From: Hemileia vastatrix
Lineage: Eukaryota; Basidiomycota; Pucciniomycetes; Pucciniales; Zaghouaniaceae
NCBI GenBank assembly: GCA_030280995.1
Contig: JASXTE010000008.1
Location: 16,662,212 to 16,726,211, forward strand
Direction: 5' to 3'
DNA: 64,000 nucleotides
Part shown: positions 11,821-22,477 of the stretch, in pieces
How the letters are laid out: each line of letters opens with the position of its first letter
Position numbering within the stretch: the stretch's first letter is position 1
Program-made: the position numbers and the translations under genes
Notes under the pieces: generated by a model
The model's database searches: none
The model's input: only the letters and a program-made list of their open reading frames with translations
Told to the model about the DNA's origin: nothing

Positions 11821-12334
11821 AATACTGGAGATTGTAAAATATAACTTTTATTATTTTTATTAACAATATTTTTTATTTATTTTTGTTTTTTTTACAGAAT
11901 ATCATTATTTTAAATTTTTTTTGTTTTTTTTACAGAATATTATAAAAAAATTTTTTTACAGTTCAAGCTGATTAAAAAATAAATTTGGTGGGTTCATAAT
12001 TTTGATTTTTTATTTTTGGGAATAATTTTTCTGATGCAATTTTTTTTTTAAATTTTTCAGTATAGTTTTTTTTATCATTTTTTTTCAAGAACTTTAGGTG
12101 GTATATCTAACACCAAATAACTTTAAAATTTATTTATTTGCCAAATAATTTTACTGATTTTTGTTTTTATTTTTTTAAATTTTTTTTTTGTTTCAATTTT
12201 TTTTTCAAGGACAGTTTTAGTAATTGATTTCTTTTCAAAAAAATTATTTGGATTATTTTTTATCAATAAAATTCACAAGGTTGAAGAAACAAACTAAATT
12301 TTGTGAGTTTTATTTTTTTGCCATTTTATTTTTT

Positions 12335-13534
12335 ATGTCTATTTTGTCAGAATCACCTCTTACTTCTCTATAATCATCCTCTTTATCATCTTTATCATCA
12401 TTTTAAAATTCAATTTCATTTCAATCATCATCCAAAATATCAAAAAAATAATGATTTTAAAATTCAGCAGAATAAAAGAAAATTAAAAAATAAATTTCAT
12501 TTGAATTGCTTCTTTGGTCATGTATCAAATATCAAGTACTATAAAACTAGAGTGGAGAAAAAGAATTCTTATCCGAAAAAGTTACCAGAAGATTTAATGT
12601 ATTTAACCAAATCAGGAAAGGATGAAATCAAAGAAGTTATCAGTAATTTTTCTAAACCTCAATTTATTTATGAAAATCATTCTTTTAATGGTTCAGAAGA
12701 TGAAACCTTTAATCAACTATCTGATCTCATAATAACACTATATCAAATGGCTTTGGTTTGCTTACCAATAAGGAATGCAAATTTTTTGGGTGGTATTATG
12801 ATTGGATTTGGTTGGAGACCAGGATTCAATAAAGGCTATTCTCTTGTTATGTCTGATAATATATTTTTCATTCTTAAAATCATGTCACTAATTTTATTTC
12901 CATAGGAATCTATTCTTTACTTAAAAATTTATCTAAAGCTGAAAAAGATGACAATTTTTGCTTGTGGGACACCTTACCTTCTTTCAATACTTTTATTGCT
13001 CTTTGCCTCAAAAAACTCTGCAATAAAGCTTTTGAAAAGAATCATCAACTTGCTACCAAAGTTGGAATACCAAATTGGTGTGACTCTGAATGGGAAGAAA
13101 TTAGCAACCAATATCTTTTATCTTCAAATGTTATTATTACTCATTCAGGATTCCATAATAAGATTCATATCAATAGGAATGACACCAATTATCTTACTTT
13201 TGGAATTTTCTCATATATCAATCCAATAACTGTCCAACCAATACCATCTCCAGCTAAAATCAAAAGACATGGCTTATATTTTCCAGACCATTAGTGCATG
13301 ATTGATTTTGGTTTGGGAAATGGTGTGATTGAAACAATTTGGAACTCTTCTCAGGATCATCACCAAATGACCAAAGCTCCACCTTGCTTGAAATCTTGTC
13401 AAGAGTTCACACATTTTGGATGTTCTTTTCAAATCAGTTAAAACTTAATCCACAAAATAAACAAGGTAAAAAAAGAAGGGAAGTTTAACAGATATAAAAA
13501 AGCCTTATGTAGATCAAAAAAGTATGGGTATTAG
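12335..13534 (+). pseudogene. Tet/JBP-like 2OG-Fe(II) dioxygenase of H2
   Basis: The ATG at 12335 opens a Ser-rich tail; a frameshift near 12375 leads into the long frame. This carries a conserved domain (NIKYYKTRVEKKN, YQMALVCLPIRN, FLGGIMIGFGWRPGF), then an intron at about 12850-12904 whose donor is mutated from GT to TT. Exon 2 carries NWCDSEWEEIS, KIHINRND (His codon 13166-13168, Asn where copy A has Asp), HGLYFPDH, a stop, IDFGLGNGVIETIWNSS, a conserved His before QMT, and THFGCSFQIS, ending SKKYGY. The HxD/N, distal His and FGC(S)CQIS-like block are what I recognise from fungal Tet-like dioxygenases that oxidise 5-methylcytosine. Stops and the lost splice donor make this copy inactive. 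Confidence 0.65.
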
Positions 13535-13621
13535 TAGAGCCATCACATATTTTTTATTTTTTCATAAATTTTTTATAGATAACTCTTATATCTCAAATTC
13601 CTAAAATAAAGTAATGGGCTA

Positions 13622-13770
13622 AAGACCCTGTGTTGTATAAATGGTAATCATGATAACATTAAATTTTTTCATGGGGTTCATCTTGCCTATACCTGTGGAA
13701 AGTCCCAAACTTAGTTTCTAGACTTGGTCCACATTTTGGCGGGATGAATTGTCATTACTTTAAAACTAGG
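13622..13770 (+). other. Conserved ~130-bp block downstream of the dioxygenase
   Basis: This block is nearly identical in all four Harbinger elements (also 28985-29115, 41610-41745 and, inverted, 54480-54612). The best core reads CCTATACCTGTGGAAAGTCC and then CTAGACTTGG...GAATTGTCATTAC. It is better conserved than the neighbouring pseudogenes. One frame reads VSRLxxHFGxxNCHYFK in every copy, so it may be a small coding exon; a structured 3' UTR is the alternative. Confidence 0.6.
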
Positions 13771-13825
13771 GATATTGATATATATTAGTTGTTTATATAT
13801 TAATTTATGTAATTATATTAAATTT

Positions 13826-13990
13826 TGGTGATTTTCATCCCTTACTTCAATAAAATGCAGGGGAGGGTATTTCCAAATTCTCAAATCGGACATGTGAAAT
13901 TGATGACTTAATGAAATTTTGGTGATACTCACCCCTTGCTTCAATAAAATGAAGGGGAGGGTATTTCTAAATTTTAAAAACAGATATAGA
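13826..13990 (+). repeat. Minisatellite with poly(A) signals, 2 units
   Basis: Two ~100-bp units, each with CCCCTTGCTTCAATAAAATG and AGGGGAGGGTATT. The CCCCTT..TTCA / TGAAGGGG arms can pair around AATAAAA. The array sits between the convergent dioxygenase and SANT-like genes, so it could supply 3' ends to both. I see no gene in 13991-14293. Confidence 0.65.
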
Positions 13991-14293
13991 GTTTTGTTGA
14001 CTTAGCTGTATTTAGAAAAGTAAATTTAATGATTTGAATGTAGAAAAGAAAAAAAGAATGAGTTTTTCAAATTTTTGCAAAAAAAATCATCTAGAATCAA
14101 GACCTTTAAAAAGTCAGTGCATATGAAATTATCGCCAAAAATAAATAAAACAAAATTAATTTAACCAAAAAAACAAATAATCTAAAATTTTGCAATCAAA
14201 TGTTTCAAATCTCAGTGAGGAGTGTGTTCCAAGGATTGATTATTAGCTTTAATGCATTCTATCAATAAACCTTTGTAAACAAAATAAAAAAAA

Positions 14294-15704
14294 CTAGTTA
14301 TCAAAAATTTTCATTAAGCGTTCAATTTCCTCAATAGATTTATTAGATTTTACACAATCTCTCAAGAAATATTTCTTGTTTGAACCTTCTTCAAGTTGAT
14401 ACTTGAGTTTCTTTTGATCCAATAGGAAATTATACTCAAGAGCCTTATCCTCTTTCTTTATCTTGAATTTCTTCTCCTCCAAATCATGTGCCCTCTCTCC
14501 CTCTTTAAATAAAGTTTAAATTTCTTCCCCTCCAAGTCATGTGCCCTCTCATCCCTCTGTAAAGAAAGCTCAAATTTCTTCTCCTCCAAGTCTTGTGCCC
14601 TATCATCCCTTCGTAAAGAAAGCTCAAATTTCTTCTCCTACAAGTCTTGTACCCTATCATCCCTTTGTAAAGAGAGCTCATATTGTTTCTTTTGAAAGTT
14701 GAGAGTATCTCTTGAAACTTTGACTTTAACTAGAGTGAATAGGAATATTAAAAAAAGAAAAGAAAATATCACTTAATTATTAAGAGGTATGCTATCATTT
14801 ACCAGATTCATGTTTATTCAGAAAATCATCAATGGAAGAAGAAGGGTTTTGGGAAAAACTATCTCTGTTTTTCTTTCTATGACTGTAGAGATTCAAAGTA
14901 GTTGATGGCCTTTTCTTTTTTTGGAGGTAAAATTTTCCTCTTCATCATTGATGCTAGCTTCAGACTCACTTGCTTGAGGATCCTGGGTTTGTTCATTGGC
15001 CTTTTTGAAAATAAAAAATAAAAAAACTAAACAAGAAATAAAAACTTACTGGAGTGGGATCACATTGGTTTATATCACCATAAGGATCTATTGAAAATCT
15101 ATCTAGATTCTTTGAATTTAGAACAGGGGAGGCTTGAGTGGAGGAAGAGGATGGGAAAGAAATTTCTTTTGACATCATGTTTGGAGATAGCATCTTCACC
15201 ATCCAACATGTTGGCAGGATTAACATCAGCTTTCTTTCCAAAAATAGCATCCATCTCTTTAAATTATGGACATAGATATTCAAGTTTATCATCTATGGAT
15301 TTTATGCCCTTACTGATATTGATGTTTATAATACCAAAACCAGTAGAAAATGAAAGAGTATTTGCCTTCTTGTATTTGTCTTGGTAATGCTTTAAATTTT
15401 CAGACATCTGTTTAGGCAAAAGATTAATCCTTCCTTTTATCTTATTTTGTAATTCATTTGCCATTAGAAGATAGTCATTGACTTTTGATGCAGGGGGACA
15501 TCCTACTTTAGTTGCATTCTCAGTACCAAAAAAAGAATCATAATTAGTTTTTATTTTTAGCCAGTTGATAAGTATGAGATGATAATCTTTTTTTATTTGA
15601 ACAGTCTTTGATTTCTCAGCTAAGCAGGGGAAAGAGGGAGTAATGGGATTTGAAGAACAACTCGGGGAAGGCTGCCTTTGAGAAGATCTATGATTATGGG
15701 GCAT
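14294..15704 (-). pseudogene. SANT-like/coiled-coil accessory protein of H2
   Basis: Start ATG at 15704 (MPHNHRSSQRQPSPS), preferred over an earlier in-frame ATG because the sister gene at 52507 starts with the same motif. Exon 1 has the SANT-like region LKKDYHLILINWLKIKTNYDS (spelled with IK at its start), then GCPPASKVNDYLLMANE, LPKQMSENLKHYQDKYKKA and STGFGI. A stop follows at LEYLCP and a frameshift lies near 15150. A Ser/acidic middle follows after an intron near 15000-15050. The C-terminal coiled coil contains four 18-residue repeats (about 14475-14690; consensus FELSLRRDDRAQDLEEKK) and ends IKSNKSIEEIERLMKIFDN-like at 14294. It is the likely DNA-binding partner of the transposase. It converges on the dioxygenase gene. 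Confidence 0.65.
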
Positions 15705-15950
15705 GTTGAGATATTTGAAGATAAAAAGGAGAAGAAAAAATAGATGAGATGGAGAGGGGTTTTGAATGGAAATGAATAGACAGGATGGGAGTGCGCAGCA
15801 AGGTAGGGAGGCTGGCACATCCAGAAAGTTTTCCAAGATGTGGTTATGAAAAATTGAGGATAAAAATGTCAGATAGAGGTGAACATTGACATGTAAAAGG
15901 TCTAATACCCCAATTATTAGCAAAAATAATTGGGGTATAATTATTTTTAT

Positions 15951-15954
15951 CCGC
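15951..15954. repeat. Retro1 target duplication, left
   Basis: CCGC before the 5' LTR pairs with CCAC (28807-28810) after the 3' LTR, one difference. In the uninterrupted relative at 52190 the sequence is ATCCGCAATTATT-like, consistent with insertion here. Confidence 0.6.
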
Positions 15955-17045
15955 TGTGGTCTTCCAACATTGGCAGGGGCCTCTGTTGTGTTGTTTGGCG
16001 CTGTTTGTGCATGTCTTAATTGGCATCTGTTGAAGAATTGGGTGTTTTTCTGGTTTTATTCCGTGAATATTGGGACTGCAGCTATGTGGGTACTATCATT
16101 GGATAGCCCTGGTTTTTTTCTATATTTCAAGTCTTGATGATATTTTTCATATTCTAAGTTTTAAGGGATCATTTCCTCATTTTTCAGTTACAAAAGATAG
16201 CTGTTTAATTTTGTTTTTTGCATTTTACGGGCTAACCTTAAGTCTTAGGGTTAAGTGCTTAGTACCATTAGATAGGGCTAATTTAGCTCTATATTTCATG
16301 TCTCAATGTTGTTATAGCGTAATTTTGTGTTTTAAGGGTTTTAGTAGTTGTAGTGAATTTTTCTAAGTAGATTAGATGTTTTTATTGGTTTTCTGGCTTC
16401 AGGGAGGCCCGGCCGTTTCAGGCGGCACCTCCGACATTGGGCGGCCCTCCTGCCTCTGTTTTAGAAGGTTGGGGAGTGCTTCTGGAGGGTTTTTATTCAA
16501 TTTGGCTGGTACAGGTGCCAAATTTGTTGGTGTGCATGGGCTCTTAGATAGTGGTCTGTGTGTACATACTGAATAAGACAGTTTGTGTAAACTTTAATTA
16601 TCATACAACCATCCGGAGGTGATATCCTTTTTCCTCACTCAGTTTTCACTGTTTTTTGGCCACAATTGGCTGTGTTTGTTGCAAGGTTAGTTCTTCATTT
16701 AACTCAACTTTAGAAACAGGTTCTCTGGTATAGTCTTGCAAGCTATATCAAGTATTATTGCTGTCTCTGGTGTGGATTTGCAGCCTACATCAAGTATCTT
16801 TGCTTTCTCTGGTGTGGACATTGGTCTACATTTCAGTTCTTTGGTCTGGTAGTCTGTCTGGGGACTACTTTCTTGGCTCATAAAAGGTCAAGTGTGTTGA
16901 AAAAGGGGCTTTAGCAAACAGGAACCAACTTACTTTAGCAAGTAAATCTCACTCTATTTTTCTAAAGGGAAAGGGGATTTTCTCTCTGGTTTTTCTCCAA
17001 CTCCCTTGGTCAAGGCCTATAGCTAGTACTATAGGATTGTCTACA
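15955..17045 (+). repeat. Retro1 5' LTR
   Basis: 1091 bp, starting TGTGGTCTTCCAACATTGGC and ending GGATTGTCTACA. Followed at once by the primer-binding site. Short open frames inside it also occur in the 3' LTR and are not genes. Confidence 0.92.
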
Positions 17046-17048
17046 TTT

Positions 17049-17066
17049 CTGGCGCCCAATGTGGGG
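17049..17066 (+). promoter_or_regulatory. Retro1 primer-binding site
   Basis: CTGGCGCCCAATGTGGGG lies three bases after the 5' LTR; a TGGCGCCC start is typical of tRNA primer-binding sites in gypsy elements. Which tRNA is used was not determined. Confidence 0.7.
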
Positions 17067-17072
17067 TAGAAC

Positions 17073-18812
17073 TTGCTAGTTCTTTGGAATCTCTGTTTTC
17101 TTTGGTTGGCTCTTTTTGGTTTTTTGGTCTGGAGGAATGGCTTTTGGTTCCTCTATTCCTGTGGTGACTGTCAGTGGGGGGATGGTCCTCCTGCTGTGAT
17201 GGTCAGGGAGTGTGTTAGGATTAAAACTTGGGATGGTACCAAGTTTAATGGGGAGGATGTCAAGTGGTTTCTGGAGAAGTATGAAACTGATGCTGGAGTG
17301 GATGGTGCTTCTTACCTGGACATGGTGAAGCAGATTATCTTCTTCATTGGTGATAGGGCAGTGGAGAAGGAGGTTGTGGCCATGCCTGGCTACAAGAAGA
17401 GGGATTGGAAGTTATTGTGTAGGGAGATGGTAGATAGATAGGGTGTCAGGTTCACTATGGTGGATCTGAACAAGGTTGTCAGTGAATGGCAATCTTATGG
17501 TTGTGATGGTAGCTTGCATAGTTACAGAAAGTTTCTGCTACAGTTTAATCCTGTGGTGGAAGTGGAGGAGCTGGCACATGAAAATGCTTCCAAGGATGTT
17601 TTTTGGTCTGCCCTGGCTAGAGATTTCAGGATGGATGTGTTGAAGGAGCTGTCAAGGAAGGACTTGATGAAGACTCTTTCTAATGGGGACCAGAAGTTAC
17701 CTGCCTTGGATAAGGTGAAGGAGGCTGTTGAGGCCCATTTGAAGTTATTAGCTGTGGACACCTATCAGGAGGGGTGTGCCAAATATGTCAGCAAAGTCAG
17801 TGAGGCTTTGGCTGAAGAGGAATTTAGGGTGAAGAAGGAGGAGTAAAATATGGTGCAGGTTCCCAAACAGGAGAGAGACCCAGTGGTGGAGCAGTTGGCT
17901 GATCTCACAAAGCAGCTTCATATTTTTGTTCAGGAGGCTAAGAAGGTCAATAAGGCACCTTCTCAGCCTAGAGATTTTGATAGGAGGGCTGGTAGGAGTG
18001 ATCCTTGGGTCTTCTCTTATTGCAGAAGGAGGGGGCACAGGTCCAATGATTTTTGGGCTTTGAACAGGGATGTGTCTGAAGGAAAGGTGGAATTTGATGG
18101 CAGGGTTTTCAAGTTCCCTGATGGTTCATTTGTGAAGCCCAGTGAGGGGCAGGCTCCTGTTGATTTGGTCAGGAGAAGGGGTGGTCTCAATCAAAGGAAG
18201 CCAAGGTTTGAGGAGATTCCTGATCAGGGAAAGTCTTCTGGTAAGGAAGATGATGATGTCAAGGGAAAGGGGAAGGAGGTCAATAAGGTCTCTTTTTCTA
18301 CTTCCTTTGGTGGTTTGGAGTTGTATTCCTGTGGTGGACAGTCAAGTGGAGAATGCTTGGCTGGTTTTTATGATGTGGAAGAAAGGAAGGTGGGAAGGCC
18401 TAAGAGCAGTTCTCAGGCCCAACCAAAACCAAAGGTTTCAAAGGTGGATCCTAAGCTGAGTGCAGCTAGGAAGAGGTACAGCAAAGAGGAGCTGTACAAG
18501 ATGCAGAAGGGTATGGCTGACATGGGCCCCCCTAGTTTTGGTGCATTGGACATGAATGGTGATCCAATGCCAATGGAGGTTGATTCTGACTCTGAGGAGG
18601 AGTTCCCTTTGTCTTCATTGCCAAAGCCTGCAGGAGTTAGAGGTTCTGGTGAGGGATCTGGTTTGGTTCCTGTTGACAGTAAATCTGTTGGTGGTGCTGG
18701 TCCTCAAGAAGCTTCTAGGACCAAGGTAGTGAAGCCAAGGGCTCACTTTGAGAGGCCAGTGGTTTCTGGTCAATCTAATGTTATGTACTCTGTTCTTGAA
18801 AGGACGAATTAG
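17073..18812 (+). pseudogene. Retro1 gag
   Basis: One continuous frame broken only by stops at 17439-17441 (TAG) and 17844-17846 (TAA), and ended by TAG at 18810-18812. Residues encoded around 17210-17440 (RIKTWDGTKFNGEDVKWFLE) look like the start of a capsid-type gag domain. A worn zinc knuckle (SYCRRRGHRSNDFW) near 18020-18060 keeps one Cys and the His but has lost other ligands. A basic, acidic and Ser-rich C-terminus follows. Gag would form the particle in which reverse transcription occurs. The start is not certain: an ATG at 17073 lies very close to the primer site and its first 45 codons do not look conserved; the frame from about 17200 is more gag-like. Confidence 0.65.
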
Positions 18813-18839
18813 GGTCAGGTTTCCCTTTCTTATGGGGAA

Positions 18840-19505
18840 TTGTATGCTATCAGTCCAGGGTTGGCTGATAGACAGAAAAAGTTGTTGACCAGGAGAATAG
18901 TTTCTTCTGGGGAGGTGGAATACATTTGTGATTCTGCTGAAAAGTTTGGTGAGGGGTTGGAAACAAATTTTTCTGCTCCTCTGGGTTATGCCAATGTCAC
19001 TCTGAATGGAAGGGAGGCAAGGGCATTGGTGGATTCAGGTTCTCAGATAAACCTGATATCTTTGTTTGAGGCTACTCATTTGGGCCTCCCCATCAAAACT
19101 GGTATTGGTGGTAATTTGAGAGGGATTGGTTGCCATGTCACTGAATTGGTTGGAACTTCTGAGTTTGTGAAGTTAGATGTTGGTGGAGCCTCAGGGAAGG
19201 TTCATTTTTATATTGCTAAGGGAACAGTTAAAGCTGTTTTGGGTGGGCCATTCTTGATGGATTTTCAGGCAAGAATTGGTTATCAATTTGATTTGGGAAT
19301 CAGTTTGGAGTTGACTGGTGAAGATGAAAGGAGACTTCACATGAGGTTATCATCCCCTGGAGAGGATGGTTGGGAGACCAGGCCTGGTTTATCTTCAATG
19401 TGCCAGTGCATGGATTGTTGTAGGAGAATAAGAGAAGTGGGTGCTGCCTCTGGTTTTTTGGAGTGTGGCTCAGGCTCTAGTGAGAGTCTGTCTTTTTTAG
19501 AATGA
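18840..19505 (+). pseudogene. Retro1 aspartic protease domain
   Basis: In the same frame as gag after the TAG at 18810. ALVDSGSQINLIS (about 19023-19062) is the retropepsin active-site motif with Asp-Ser-Gly, preceded by a hydrophobic strand; a second hydrophobic motif AVLGGPFLMDF (about 19230-19265) fits the ILG-type loop. This enzyme would cleave Gag-Pol. The frame runs to a stop at 19503-19505 after a Cys-rich tail. It is not separated from gag by any frameshift, only by the stop. Confidence 0.75.
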
Positions 19506-19742
19506 GGAGGGCTGATCACCATAGTGCTACAACCTCTCCCCAAGATGAAGAAATCCCAGGTTGTAGTAGGTCAGCTCCCTTGGAGATATACCAAGTGGAT
19601 TTTCAACTTTCTCTTTTTAATGTTTCTCTTCTCTGCAAGTATTCATCAAATTTTTTATCAAGTCTCTGTTCTCTCTCAAGATTCTCAATTATTTTTAATT
19701 CAAGCTCAAGGAAGAAGATTGGTTATATATCTTTATTGAAAG

Positions 19743-20290
19743 ATATGCAGAAAATTTTTGGAGTGGTGAGATTGGGGTCTAAAAGTAAGTCCTCCCAATT
19801 GTGCACCGCTAGGGTTTCTTCTACACCTTTTAAAAACATTACCTGGGCCACACCTGTGAGCTTTGGTGAAACCCCTTGTTATTTTTGTAGGTCAAAAGAA
19901 AACTCAAGAAAAGAAGATAAAAATTTCAAGATAAATTAAGAAAATCAAAAAAAAAATCTGAAGATAATGAAGAAAGAAGATCATCAAGATCAATTTTTGG
20001 GCCTCCAACATGAGGCTAAACTGCAGAAAATTATGAAGAAAGAAGATCATCAAGATCAATTTTTGGGCCTCCAGCATGAGGATAAACTGCACAATTTTAA
20101 AAGAGTTGATTCTGAAGATGAATCAAGATTTGAAGATTTGGAAGACGGAAGTGAAGATGAAGATTTGGAATTGCCGAAAAGTTTTGGAGTGGTGAGATTG
20201 GGGTCTAAAAGTAAGTCCTCCCAATTTTGCACCGCTAGGGTTTCTTCTACACCTTTCAAGAACATTACCTTGGCCACACATGTGAGCAAT
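19743..20290 (+). repeat. Internal duplications in Retro1 pol leader
   Basis: A ~110-bp block (TTTGGAGTGGTGAGATTGGG through CCCTTGGTTTTTG-like sequence) occurs at about 19755-19880 and 20183-20310. Between them a ~68-bp unit starting GAAGAAAGAAGATCATCAAG is repeated in tandem (about 19969-20035 and 20037-20090), encoding KKEDHQDQFLGLQHE twice. Confidence 0.8.
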
Positions 20291-20756
20291 TGGGAAACCC
20301 TTGGTTTTTGTTCCAGGTCTGGCGGTGAAGATCTCCTGAAGATCCCTCAAGTCAAAGGTGGAGCGGCAAAGTATAAGAAGGTAGCGCAGAAGATTAGGCC
20401 TGTCAATGAGCCTATGCCTGTGGGTTTGAATCCACCCTTGAGGAGACCTCTTTTGTAAAGAGATCCGTACTGTACTCCTTTGGTGAAGAATCCTCAAGAA
20501 TTTGTAGAGATGGCTAGAGTGACTGTGGAAAGGTTGAAAGTTGTTAATTTTGGTCCTGATGGGTGGTTGTCTGAAGAAGAAAAGAAGTTGTTGTTGCACG
20601 TTATTGTGCTAAGGGAAAAAAGCTGTGGCTTTTGTTGAGGAGAAAAGGGGTGTGTTGAAGCACTCTTATGGGGAACCTTACTTGATTCCTGTGGTTTGTC
20701 ATGAACCTTGGTAAATCAATTCTATTCTGATTCCAGCTTCTATCAGAGAGGATTTT
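19967..20756 (+). pseudogene. Retro1 pol N-terminal region
   Basis: After the internal duplications a frame encodes an acidic stretch, then PVNEPMPVGLNPPLRRPLL and, after a stop, a region with FGPDGWLSEEEKKLLLHVIV and EKRGVLKHSYGEPYLIPVV. This kind of segment leads into the reverse transcriptase in basidiomycete gypsy elements, where it is followed by a proline-rich entry and the fingers domain. Stops at 20456-20458 and near 20636 and frame changes show decay. Its boundary with the protease is obscured by the duplications. Confidence 0.55.
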
Positions 20757-22388
20757 TTGGAGATTGTTAGGGAAAGGTTCAGGACTGGGTTATATGAACA
20801 ATTGACATCCAGTTACTCAAGTCCGGTTTTCTGTGTAAAGAAGCAGAATGGAAAGTTGAGGGTGTTTCATGATCTTAGAGCTTTGAATAGAGTCACTATC
20901 AAGGACGCTGGTATGCCACCAAGTGCAGCGGATTTTGTTGAATGTTTTGCTGGAAGGGTGTGTTATGTTTTGGGTGATATTATGGGTGGTTATGATGAGA
21001 GGGAACTTCATACAGATTCAAGGCCTCTCAAAACTTTTGAGACTCCTTTGGGAAGATTTCAGCTCACTAGGTTGCCTCAAGGAGCAACTAATTCAGTGGC
21101 AGTATATCAAGCACAGATGGCTTGGATTTTGCAGGATGAGGTTCCTACTCATGCTGGTATTTTTATTGATGATGGTGGAATTAAAGGACCATCCACTGAT
21201 TATGGTAATGAGGTTTTAACGGAGAACCCTGGAATAAGGAGGCTTGTTTGGGAATATGCAATAATTCTAGAGAGAGTGCTGTTTAGGATTGAAGAGGCTG
21301 GTTTGACCATTTCAGGGTCAAAATTCTGTTGTTGTGTTCCTGCTTTGGAAATTCTGGGTCATGTGGTTTGTAAAGAGGGAAGGATTATGGCAAAGAAAAA
21401 GATTAATAAAATTCAGTCATGGCCAAGGCCTAAAAATACTACTGAAGTCAGGGGATTTTTGGGTGTGTGTGTATATGTCAGGATTTTTATTAAGGATTTT
21501 TCTTTGTTGGCTTCACCTTTAAGGAGGTTGATCAGGAAAGATGCAGATTGGGAATGGACTGAAGAGTGTGAAGAGACTTTTCAGAATTTGAAAAAGGTTG
21601 TTGGGGAAGACATTGTTCTTCACAAGTTGGATTGTGGTGTTGGCGCTGGAAAAATTTATCTGGCAGTGGACTTAAGCTATATTGCTGCTGGTGCTGTTTT
21701 TTCTCAGGAAGATAAAACTGGGATGGTCAGGCCAGTAAGATATGAGTCTGTGGTGTTTAATGAGGTGGAATCTAGGTATTCTCAACCTAAGTTGGAATTG
21801 TGTGGTGTAGCCAAAATTTTAAAGAAGCTACAGACTGTTTTGTGGGGGAAGCATTTTGAGCTGCAGGTGGATGCAAAATCTTTAGTTCAGATGATCAATA
21901 CACCTAGTCTTCCAAATGCTCCAATGACTAGGTGGGTGGCATTTATTCAACATTTTTCTTTTGACCTGGTACACAAACCAGGCAAAACTTTTACAATGCC
22001 TGATGGATTATCAAGGAGGCCACCTACAGATGAAGATTCTGAGGCTGAAGAGTTTGATGAAGATGTTCCAGTGGTTAGGGCCAGCGCAAAGGGTGCTGAA
22101 GATGTTTCTGACCTCCCCCAAGAGGCTAAACTGGCTGGATCTGATCTTGATTCTGGTGATCAGGATGTTTTTGTTGATGAAGATGGAGTTGTTGTTTGGG
22201 ACAGCTCAAATTTGGAAAATGGTGTTTTTTTTAGTGAACTGGATTCTCACAAGATTCAGTGGAAAGGGAAGGATGTGCCAAAATTTAAGGATTGGTATCC
22301 TGGTTGGGCTGGTCAATTGGCTCATGTTCCCACTGGTGATTTTGATGACAGAGTTGTACCCTTGGATTTTGTTTTGTTGGATTTTTAA
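20757..22388 (+). pseudogene. Retro1 reverse transcriptase and RNase H
   Basis: A 543-codon open frame. Fingers/palm motifs: SPVFCVKKQNGKLRVFHDLR (about 20820-20880), LGDIMGGYDE (first catalytic Asp, about 20970-21000), LPQGATNS (about 21073-21096), and FIDDGG (about 21157-21180), the YxDD box with Phe in place of Tyr. RNase H follows with LAVDLSYIAAGAVFSQ, KLELCGVAKIL and VDAKSLVQMI, ending FTMPDGLSRRP, the usual end of the gypsy RNase H. It is listed as a pseudogene because the whole polyprotein is broken, though this segment itself is open. An acidic spacer closes the frame. Confidence 0.85.
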
Positions 22389-22477
22389 GATGAGACCTGG
22401 GGTCAGTCTGGGTTTTATTTTATTATGGTGGAATATCTGTTGACCTTGGAGAGGCCAGATAGTTGTGATGATGATAC

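Noticed and set aside
14475..14690. Regularly spaced direct repeats that could suggest a CRISPR-like array
   Set aside because: The 54-nt units are contiguous, in frame and coding (coiled-coil repeat); there are no spacers.
16070..16881. Several short frames in the Retro1 LTR
   Set aside because: They lie wholly in the LTR, are not kept equally in the 3' LTR, and carry no domain.
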